In this document: piece by piece, positions 1-6,744 of the stretch
Numbering within the stretch: position 1 is the stretch's first letter
Layout: every line of letters starts with the position of its first letter
Source of the DNA: an uncultured Chlorobiota bacterium
Lineage (GTDB): Bacteria > Bacteroidota > Bacteroidia > Bacteroidales > JAADGE01
Length of the DNA: 22,622 nucleotides
Assembly (NCBI GenBank): GCA_947311265.1
Contig: CAMZKQ010000194.1
Span: forward strand, 1 to 22,622
Direction of reading: 5' to 3'
Made by a program: the position numbers and the translations under genes
The notes under the pieces: model-generated
Databases searched by the model: none
Told to the model about the DNA's origin: nothing
What the model saw: only the letters and a program-made list of their open reading frames with translations

Positions 1-233
1 CACCACCACCACCACCACCTGGCTCTCAATACCATGTTACAATCAACGGTGCTCAGCAAGGCCCCTTTGATATGGCAACTCTTGGGCAAATGATTGCACA
101 AGGGCAAATAAAAAAACAAACTTTCGTTTGGAAAAACGGAATGGCAGGCTGGGCAGCCGCAGAAACAGTCCCAGAAATACTTGGTCTATTTGGAGCAGTG
201 CCTCCACCACCACCGCCTCCACCGCCAATGTAA
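1..233 (+). CDS. C-terminal end of a proline-rich GYF_2 (DUF4339) domain protein, 5' partial
   Basis: The open frame enters at the window edge (codons start at position 3) and stops with TAA at 231-233, giving 76 visible residues. They begin with a run of six prolines, then a GYF_2-type module with the hallmarks Q-Q-G-P-F, a Leu/Ile-rich helix, and F-V-W-K-N-G-M-A-G-W. They end in a second proline run followed by a terminal Met. GYF_2 modules of this kind are often the C-terminal part of SPFH/Band-7-like or zinc-ribbon bacterial proteins, but the N-terminal domain lies outside the window, so the whole-protein identity is inference. GYF domains of the eukaryotic class bind proline-rich peptides, so polyproline on both sides is notable. 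A strong terminator follows 48 bases downstream. Confidence 0.8.
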   Translation, partial: PPPPPPGSQYHVTINGAQQGPFDMATLGQMIAQGQIKKQTFVWKNGMAGWAAAETVPEILGLFGAVPPPPPPPPPM

Positions 234-280
234 ATGCTAATTGACCAAGCTATAAACCGCTTCGTAAAAGATAAAATTAT

Positions 281-320
281 AACACCACCTTCCTTATTTA
301 GGGTTGGTGGTGTTTTTTTT
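281..320 (+). terminator. Rho-independent terminator after the GYF_2 gene
   Basis: A nine-base arm (AACACCACC, 281-289) pairs perfectly with GGTGGTGTT at 306-314, followed directly by a run of T to 320. It lies 48 bases after the GYF_2 stop codon and between convergent genes. The U-tract is on the plus strand, so it mainly serves the GYF_2 gene. Confidence 0.88.
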
Positions 321-357
321 AGAACGATTTACAAACTGCAACTAAGCCTATTATGGG

Positions 358-2019
358 TTAATATTTAAAACTACTTTCCGATAAAAATTCTCGCAGTATA
401 GATGTTGGTGGGATTTCTGTTTCGTTGATAGACTCGAAATAGGATAAAAATTTTAGCAATCTCTTAGCTTCTGCATATTCTGGTTTATCTTGGTGGATTG
501 CTTTTAATAATGGTTCGGCGTATTTTTTCATAACACCGAGTTCGTACAAAAGAGCAGAATTGAACATTACATCGGCATTTTCCTGATAAGGAAAAATATT
601 GAGTTGCTCCCCACGCCTTACGCTGTCCCAGCGTTTTAGTGTTTCATAAGCAGAGTAGTTGCGGTATTTGTAATCCCGTATCATTCTGCGAATGAGGCGG
701 TTATCTGTTGTAGGGATTCTATTATGCCCATCAATACCGATTTGTGTAAGTGCCGAAATATAGACGCTAAATTTTGTTTTATTATCAATTTTATCCGTTA
801 GTTTAGGGTTTAGGGCATGTATGCCTTCGGCAATAATAATTGTATCCTTGTCAATTTGCAGTGTGGTGTCATCGTAATATCGCTGCCCAGTTTCAAAGGA
901 AAATTTTGGCATTTTTACAACTTCGCCAGCTTGCAGTGCAATAATATTTCGATTAAATTCTTGCGTATCAAGGGCATCAATTGTTTCAAAATTATACTCC
1001 CCATTTTCGTCTAGAGGTGTGTCTTCTCGGTTCACGAAGTAGTTATCGAGTGCAATAGCAATTGGCTTTAGCCCTATCACCCTAAGCTGAATGGCCAAAC
1101 GTAGCGAAAACGTCGTTTTTCCTGACGATGAGGGGCCTGAAACTAAGATTAAATTGGTGCCTTTTTTGTGCTTTATCATGTCTGCAATTTCGGCAATTTT
1201 TTTTTCGTGAAATGCTTCTGAAATTTTGATTAGGTCGCCCTCTTTGCCTGCAATTACCTGTTCGTTTACTCTTCCTATATTGTTGGCATTCATTGTTTTA
1301 GCCCATATTTTATGCTCCTGAAAAATGTCGAACATTTTTTCTTGTTTTATAAAAGGGCGTAAGTTTGTAGGGGCTTTTCGCCCAGGTACTCTAAGCAGCA
1401 TTCCTTTTTGGTGCGGGACTAAGTCGTATAGCGTAATATAGCCAGTTGAAGGGGCTAAGTAGCCATAAAAATATTCCTGAAATCCGCCTAGCGAATAAAT
1501 GGAGCTGTAGAGCGATTTACGTTGTTTAAAAAGGCGTGTCTTTTCAGGAAATTTATTTTTTTCAAAAATAGCAACGACTTCCGTTGTTAATATTTCGGTG
1601 CGTTCGAAGGGCAAATTTTGGGCAATAATTTCGTCCATTCTTTCCTTTAGTTTTTTAACTACATTTTTATCTGCACAGTTTTGCCCAATAAGTTCGCAAA
1701 AATAGCCGTTGGAAACGGTATGTTCTATCATCATTTGGGCATTGGGGAAGAGGTCTTTTGTTGCTTTCATAAGCACGTACCAAAGCGAACGCACATATAC
1801 TTTTGTGCCGTCTTTGTGGGTAATATCAATAAACCGAACTGTTTTGGGTTTAAATATTTGATAGCCCAATTCCTTAAGCTCATTATTTACCATTGCGGCC
1901 AAAACTGGAAAACCAGTATTAATATTTTGGTCTTTTATAATTTGATGTAAGGAAGTGCCTAGCGGATATTTTTTTGTAACATTTGTATTCTCGCAAATGA
2001 TTTCAATTTGTTGTATCAT
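358..2019 (-). CDS. TGS-domain nucleoside kinase (uridine kinase-like)
   Basis: This 553-residue protein matches the long nucleoside kinase family common in Bacteroidota. Residues 1-65 look like a TGS domain. Residues ~75-240 resemble the second additional (editing) domain of threonyl-tRNA synthetase; the stretch around 79-110 aligns by eye to the start of that domain but lacks its HxxxH metal site. Residues ~285-500 are a P-loop kinase of the uridine kinase/phosphoribulokinase class. The Walker A sequence GPSSSGKT is at 295-302, D-N-Y-F at 325-328 resembles the conserved DxFY substrate region of uridine kinases, and A-E-G-I-H-A is at 397-402. The likely role is cytoplasmic phosphorylation of a nucleoside or related small molecule; the substrate is not evident from sequence. 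It lies downstream of the GMP reductase with a 214-base gap and may have its own promoter. Length is typical of the family. Confidence 0.88.
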   Translation of the reverse strand: MIQQIEIICENTNVTKKYPLGTSLHQIIKDQNINTGFPVLAAMVNNELKELGYQIFKPKTVRFIDITHKDGTKVYVRSLWYVLMKATKDLFPNAQMMIEHTVSNGYFCELIGQNCADKNVVKKLKERMDEIIAQNLPFERTEILTTEVVAIFEKNKFPEKTRLFKQRKSLYSSIYSLGGFQEYFYGYLAPSTGYITLYDLVPHQKGMLLRVPGRKAPTNLRPFIKQEKMFDIFQEHKIWAKTMNANNIGRVNEQVIAGKEGDLIKISEAFHEKKIAEIADMIKHKKGTNLILVSGPSSSGKTTFSLRLAIQLRVIGLKPIAIALDNYFVNREDTPLDENGEYNFETIDALDTQEFNRNIIALQAGEVVKMPKFSFETGQRYYDDTTLQIDKDTIIIAEGIHALNPKLTDKIDNKTKFSVYISALTQIGIDGHNRIPTTDNRLIRRMIRDYKYRNYSAYETLKRWDSVRRGEQLNIFPYQENADVMFNSALLYELGVMKKYAEPLLKAIHQDKPEYAEAKRLLKFLSYFESINETEIPPTSILREFLSESSFKY

Positions 2020-2233
2020 ATTTTAGATGTCTTATTTTTTTCATAAAACCTTAAATTACAATATTTAAAATTAAAAACCAAAGAAATGAACCCTAAAGGC
2101 TATTTATAGTTGCTGACCATTAAAATACAGGAGTTTGGTCTAAAAAAAAGTTGCCCTACGAATTATTTTGTAAGTAATAACAAAATTACTCACAGGGAAC
2201 TCAGCCGTTTTTTTTGCTTTTTAGTAGCTTATT

Positions 2234-3290
2234 CTACTTAAGTTTACTTTCGCTTTTTCCGCCACCACTAATAAACTTTAGTTCGGCATTAATTTTAAAT
2301 TCAGATATTGATTTTGCCCCCACATAAGAGCAGGCAGACTGTACATTTTCACGTACTTTTCTTAGCAAATATTTAACGTGTCCTCTGAATGGGACGGTAG
2401 TCATCATACCCTCCACAAACTGATTTTCTTTTCCATTTTTCAGCACTAGCAGAGCCACCATATACTTTGTAGAATTGCCCATCTTTATCTTCGTAAACAT
2501 CTCCGGGGGTTTCCGAAGTGCCCGAAATAAAAGACCCCATCATTACTGCTTCGGCATATTTTAGAGCTTTTGCCACATCGCCAGATGTTTTAATGCCACC
2601 GTCTGCAATGAGCTTTAAGTCTAAACTGTTAGCCTCTGAAAACTCACGAATAGACTGTAAAGCAGAGAGTTGAGGAACACCCACGCCTGTATTGTTTCGG
2701 GTTTGGCAAACAGAGCCGGGGCCTATGCCTACTTTTAAAATATGAGCCCCCCAAGCATGTAAATCGTTGGCAGCTTGTGGTGTGGCAATATTTCCGGCAA
2801 TAATAACGGCATCGCCAGTATTGTTAGAATCATTTTTTATCCAACTAATCATATTTTTCATAAAAATATGATGCCCATGTGCAATGTCTATGCAAAATAA
2901 CCGAGCACCAGCATCATACAAAGCATTAAACCGTTCTCTATCCACTTGATGTACACCCACTGAAACAGCGATATTATAAACGCTTGCGGGGTTGCAATAT
3001 TTAGCATACTCCTGCTTTGCAGCTTCGGATTCTTCCAATAATTTTACCGCATCAAGGTAGTCTTGCACACCGTCTTTAGTAGTGTTGAAGCGGTGCAAAA
3101 TGCCCAAACCTCCGTTTATAGCCATATTGTAGGCCATTTTAGATTCTGTAATTTGGTTCATATTTGCCGAAATAATAGGGAATTTGAGGATAAATTTCCC
3201 CATACTTGTGGTTAAGTCCACTTTGGAACGAGATGTAATTTCGGAAAACCGAGGTTCAATCAGTACGTCATTAAATGAAAATCCTGCCAT
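2234..3290 (-). pseudogene. guaC: GMP reductase (IMPDH/GMPR family), interrupted by a single-base frameshift
   Basis: GMP reductase converts GMP to IMP with NADPH. The intact frame from 3290 reads 288 family-like residues: N-terminal S-F-N-D-V-L, the catalytic loop G-P-G-S-V-C-Q-T-R (Cys195), and I-A-D-G-G-I-K phosphate binding. Just after K-V-Y-G-G-S-A-S-A-E it runs out of family sequence and stops at 2373. The expected C-terminus (E-N-Q-F-V-E-G, V-P-F-R-G-H-V, Q-S-A-C-S-Y) continues in another frame to TAG at 2234. Removing one base from the T5 run at 2436-2440 (A5 in the coding sense) restores a continuous protein of 351 residues, about the normal length. No CBS domains are present, which favours GMPR over IMPDH. 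The cause may be a homopolymer sequencing error or a recent mutation. The uvrB gene is 66 bases upstream on the same strand. Confidence 0.85.
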
Positions 3291-3338
3291 TTTAAAAATT
3301 TAAAAGTTAAATTAATTATTTGATTGTAAGTAATTTTT

Positions 3339-3366
3339 TAGACCATTAAAAAGGGCTTAGCCCTTC
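3339..3366 (-). terminator. Weak hairpin terminator overlapping the uvrB stop codon
   Basis: On the minus strand AAGGGC and GCCCTT (3351-3356 and 3360-3365 in plus coordinates) form a six-base stem around a three-base loop, TAA. That loop is the uvrB stop codon, and the 5' arm is its last two codons (Lys-Gly). Only about three T follow beyond the stem, so termination may be partial, leaving read-through into guaC. Confidence 0.45.
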
Positions 3367-5387
3367 CCAAATTTCTCATTAAAAAGATGTTCCAATGCCT
3401 TCATTTCGTCTCGTAAATCTGCTGCTTTGTTAAAGTCTAGTAATTTGGCAGCAGCCAGCATCTGCTTTCGCAGATTTGCAATCGACTTTTCCATCGAAGG
3501 GCGGGTCATGTATTTTATAACCGGTTCGGCAGCCAATCCTGACTCACGCATTTTCCTATCGGCATAATTTTTATTCTCCGCCTCTTTACTGTCCGTACCT
3601 TGTAGTACGCTTTTTGAAGTTTTATACACCTGTTTTGGGGTGATATTATTTTTGAGGTTATATGCCGTTTGTTTTTCTCTTCGATAAGTGGTTTCGTCTA
3701 TGGTTTTTTGCATGGATTTTGTTATTTTATCGGCATAAAAAATGGCTAGCCCATTTATATTTCGGGCGGCTCGCCCGACGGTTTGTGTAAGCGAACGGTG
3801 CGATCTTAAAAAGCCTTCTTTATCGGCATTTAAAATAGCGACTAAAGAAACCGATGGTAAATCTAAGCCTTCTCGCAAGAGGTTTACCCCCACTAAAACG
3901 TCATAAAGCCCATTAATTAAATCGTCCATAATCTGCACACGCTCCAAAGTGTCCACATCGGAGTGGATATAGCGGGTGCGAATGCCGATTTTTTCAAAGT
4001 GTGAATTTAACTCTTCTGCCATGCGTTTGGTAAGTGTAGTTACTAAAATGCGTTCGTCTTTTTCGGCACGAGTGTGTATTTCTGCTACCAAATCGTCGAT
4101 TTGGTTTAGGCTTGGGCGGATTTCTATAGGTGGGTCTAGCAGCCCTGTTGGGCGGATAACTTGCTCTACAATAATGCCTTCGCATTTTTTTAGTTCGTAG
4201 TCGGCAGGCGTTGCACTTAGGTATAGGGTTTGTTTGGTTATTTTATCAAACTCATCGAAAGTAAGTGGGCGGTTGTCCATTGCCGAAGGCAGGCGAAAGC
4301 CATATTCTACTAAATTGACTTTTCGGGAGCGGTCGCCACCATACATGGCATGTATTTGAGAGAGTGTAACGTGGCTTTCATCAATGATAGTTAAATAATC
4401 GTCGGGGAAATAATCGAGCAAACAAAATGGGCGTGTACCTGCTTTTCGCTGGTCGAAATAGCGGGAATAATTTTCGATGCCTGAGCAGTAGCCTAATTCT
4501 CGCATCATTTCTAAATCGTAGGTAACTTTGTCTTCTATTCTTTTGGCTTCTAGCCCTTTACCTTGGCTCTTGAAAAAATCGACTTGTTTTACCATATCGT
4601 CTTGAATGGTGTTTATTGAGCCGTTCAGGACTTCTTTTGTAGTCATGAAAATACTAGCAGGAAATAGCCTTATGGCATCAAAAGTTTCAATAATACTTCC
4701 ATTTAATGGGTCAAAACTTTCTATATCATCAATTTCATCGCCCCAAAAGGAGATGCGAAATGCAATATCGCTATAACCGGGGAAAACATCAATGGTATCG
4801 CCTTTTACTCTGAAGTTTCCACGGTTAAATTCTACATCGTTTCTAGAGTAGAGGCAATCTACAAGCTTGTATAAAAGTTTATTTCGTACTAGTTTTTGCC
4901 CTTGCTTTAGTTCAATTATATTGGAGTGAAAGCTCTCTGGATTGCCTATCCCGTAAAGGCAAGAAACGGAGGAAACGACGATGACATCTCGCCTACCAGA
5001 GAGGAGTGATGCGGTTGTGCTGAGTCGTAATTTCTCGATTTCGTCGTTGATGGAGAGGTCTTTTTCTATGTAGGTATTGCTTACAGGCAGGTAGGCTTCT
5101 GGCTGGTAATAGTCGTAATACGAAACAAAATACTCTACGGCATTATCGGGAAAAAAATTTTTAAATTCGGCGTAAAGCTGTGCTGCGAGTGTTTTGTTGT
5201 GGCTCAAAATGAGTACTGGGCGAGCGAGTTGCTGGATTACATTTGCTGCTGTAAATGTTTTCCCGGAACCGGTAACGCCTTGTAGTATTTGATATTTTGT
5301 ATTCTGCTTAAAGCCTTTTACTAGCTTTTCGATAGCTTGTGGCTGGTCGCCTGTGGGGCTAAATTCCGATTTTAATTTTAATTCCAT
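3357..5387 (-). CDS. uvrB: UvrABC system protein B (excinuclease subunit, DNA damage recognition)
   Basis: UvrB is the helicase-like subunit of nucleotide excision repair; it verifies damage loaded by UvrA and recruits UvrC. The 676-residue length is normal. Visible landmarks are the N-terminal F-x-P-T-G-D-Q-P-x-A-I motif, Walker A GVTGSGKT at 37-44, and the damage-probing beta-hairpin rich in Tyr (about 90-115, starting S-Y-Y-D-Y-Y-Q-P-E-A-Y). Further on are Walker B D-E-S-H, motif VI around Q-T-V-G-R-A-A-R-N, and a C-terminal UVR coiled coil (about 632-670) that contacts UvrC. The start is 16 bases downstream of the zinc-ribbon gene stop, so the two are probably co-transcribed. No LexA-like box was seen nearby. 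Confidence 0.97.
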   Translation of the reverse strand: MELKLKSEFSPTGDQPQAIEKLVKGFKQNTKYQILQGVTGSGKTFTAANVIQQLARPVLILSHNKTLAAQLYAEFKNFFPDNAVEYFVSYYDYYQPEAYLPVSNTYIEKDLSINDEIEKLRLSTTASLLSGRRDVIVVSSVSCLYGIGNPESFHSNIIELKQGQKLVRNKLLYKLVDCLYSRNDVEFNRGNFRVKGDTIDVFPGYSDIAFRISFWGDEIDDIESFDPLNGSIIETFDAIRLFPASIFMTTKEVLNGSINTIQDDMVKQVDFFKSQGKGLEAKRIEDKVTYDLEMMRELGYCSGIENYSRYFDQRKAGTRPFCLLDYFPDDYLTIIDESHVTLSQIHAMYGGDRSRKVNLVEYGFRLPSAMDNRPLTFDEFDKITKQTLYLSATPADYELKKCEGIIVEQVIRPTGLLDPPIEIRPSLNQIDDLVAEIHTRAEKDERILVTTLTKRMAEELNSHFEKIGIRTRYIHSDVDTLERVQIMDDLINGLYDVLVGVNLLREGLDLPSVSLVAILNADKEGFLRSHRSLTQTVGRAARNINGLAIFYADKITKSMQKTIDETTYRREKQTAYNLKNNITPKQVYKTSKSVLQGTDSKEAENKNYADRKMRESGLAAEPVIKYMTRPSMEKSIANLRKQMLAAAKLLDFNKAADLRDEMKALEHLFNEKFGKG

Positions 5388-5403
5388 TCTTGTTTTTGGC
5401 TAT

Positions 5404-6504
5404 TTATTTTTTAGCAAAATACCAAATTACACCGATTATTGCAAGTACTGCCAATACGGCGAGTGTAATTTTTATCCAGCTCCAAGGGCGTTCGCCCTGC
5501 ACTTCGCCGGTGCGTCCGTTAATCATAAAGCGATATACTTTTTCGTTGTAGCGATAGGCACTTAGCCAGATGGGCAGTAAAATATGTTTGAAAGTGATGT
5601 CGTTGTATGCTGTGCTTTTTGAGTTGATTCTTTGGCGGTCGCCACCAATATCACGGTTGATGTCGGATACAATTGTGGGTTCCATTTTTTGTTGGGCACT
5701 GGCATAGCCTTCTTCCAAACCAATTTGGTAAGTTTCTGATTTAAAGCCACTTAGGTATTTTGTGTCGAAAGGTACAAGGTTTTCTAAATCCCAAGGTTCT
5801 AGTTCGTGAACTAGTTTTTTTGGTAAGGTTTTACTTGCGGGAATCATTACATCATCGAAAAACCTTGATACTCTGCCGCTTACATAAGTCCAGTCGGTAT
5901 GGGTTGTGGTGGTTTCGTTGCCTTCGTCGTCGGTGTCCGTTACGGTGTAGTCGTCGCCACGTTCGCCCGAGTATTGGGTGTATGTATCGGCATCGTAAGT
6001 CCAGTAGGGGGTGTAGATGCCGGCTAGTTTTTCGCTTTTGGCGTAAGTTTTTAATTTGTTTGGTGCGAACCATAATTTTTTGAGCCAATTTTTGAACATA
6101 TCGTGCCCTTCTTTTTCTTTTACTTTAAAGGGCAGCATTGCTTTTGGCTGAATGACTGATGAGGTGTGTGCATTAGCGGCTACTAGTGGGTTGTCGCAAA
6201 AATCACAGGTGTCTGAAACTACGCTGGGGTCGAAAGTGGTGGAGGCGCCACAGCCGTCGCAGCTGATTGTGGTTACTTCAATTTTTACAGAGGTGTCTTC
6301 GCCTTTACGCAGAAATTCGTGAAAGTCGATTTCCTGAATTGCCTCTTTGCGAAGGGTTTCATCAACTTCAATTTTATTTACTGCCCCGCAAAATTCGCAG
6401 GTGAGGCTATCTGTTCCTGGTGCAAATGATACTTTTGCTCCGCAATTTACACAGGCTACTTCGTCTTGTTTACTTTTTTGTGGATTGGGATTTTCGTGTT
6501 CCAT
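5404..6504 (-). CDS. Double zinc-ribbon protein with C-terminal membrane anchor
   Basis: This 366-residue protein has two zinc ribbons near the N-terminus. The first uses Cys18, Cys21, Cys36 and Cys39; the second uses Cys82, Cys85, Cys100 and Cys103. Both show the C-x2-C / C-x2-C arrangement of TFIIB-like ribbons. The middle (about 115-330) is a Tyr/Trp-rich conserved region of unknown function that contains an acidic Asp/Thr stretch. A single hydrophobic helix lies at ~340-363, followed by two Lys, suggesting a tail-anchored cytoplasmic protein. Homologues are often labelled primosomal protein N'/PriA-like because of the zinc ribbons, but there are no helicase motifs here. It is immediately upstream of uvrB (16-base gap). 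The function is not known to me; zinc-dependent protein or nucleic-acid binding at the membrane is an inference. Confidence 0.82.
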   Translation of the reverse strand: MEHENPNPQKSKQDEVACVNCGAKVSFAPGTDSLTCEFCGAVNKIEVDETLRKEAIQEIDFHEFLRKGEDTSVKIEVTTISCDGCGASTTFDPSVVSDTCDFCDNPLVAANAHTSSVIQPKAMLPFKVKEKEGHDMFKNWLKKLWFAPNKLKTYAKSEKLAGIYTPYWTYDADTYTQYSGERGDDYTVTDTDDEGNETTTTHTDWTYVSGRVSRFFDDVMIPASKTLPKKLVHELEPWDLENLVPFDTKYLSGFKSETYQIGLEEGYASAQQKMEPTIVSDINRDIGGDRQRINSKSTAYNDITFKHILLPIWLSAYRYNEKVYRFMINGRTGEVQGERPWSWIKITLAVLAVLAIIGVIWYFAKK

Positions 6505-6663
6505 GTTTAAGATAGTTTTAAGAGTGTATAATTGATTGATGCTTTTAGCTTTTCTGTTTATTCTTATGCAAAATCTTATCCAAAATGGGTTGTTTTTTAA
6601 TTTTATTTGTGATGTTATATATTTAGCATTAGTGCGTGTTAAACCTTAGCTAAAATAAATGCC

Positions 6664-6684
6664 ATACCGCACTTGATGCGGTAT
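6664..6684. repeat. Short perfect palindrome between convergently spaced genes, possible REP-like element or terminator
   Basis: ATACCGCA (6664-6671) and TGCGGTAT (6677-6684) form an eight-base perfect stem with a five-base loop. On the minus strand it follows the HhH/barrel gene by about 60 bases and is trailed by an AT-rich stretch with interrupted T-runs, so it may act as that gene's terminator. The GC-rich stem stands out in an AT-rich 240-base gap (6505-6744) that otherwise holds only the presumed leader of the zinc-ribbon gene. The core CCGCATCAAGTGCGG has the look of a dispersed palindromic repeat, but only one copy is in the window. Confidence 0.5.
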
Positions 6685-6744
6685 CTGAAGCATGACCTTT
6701 ATCAAAATCAATATATTTTGACTAATACTTTTCTTGATAAGTGC

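Noticed and set aside
1..18. CAC/CCA triplet repeat as a microsatellite
   Set aside because: It is in frame and encodes a proline run preceding the GYF_2 domain, mirrored by another proline run at the C-terminus.
358..2019. Threonyl-tRNA synthetase
   Set aside because: No class II synthetase catalytic motifs are present; the C-terminal half is a P-loop kinase.
2165..2186. ATTTTGT/ACAAAAT hairpin downstream of guaC
   Set aside because: The seven-base AT-only stem has no T-tract in either direction; too weak to call a terminator.
5404..6504. PriA / primosomal protein N' identity
   Set aside because: Only zinc ribbons are shared; there is no P-loop or helicase motif, and the length and C-terminal membrane helix do not fit.
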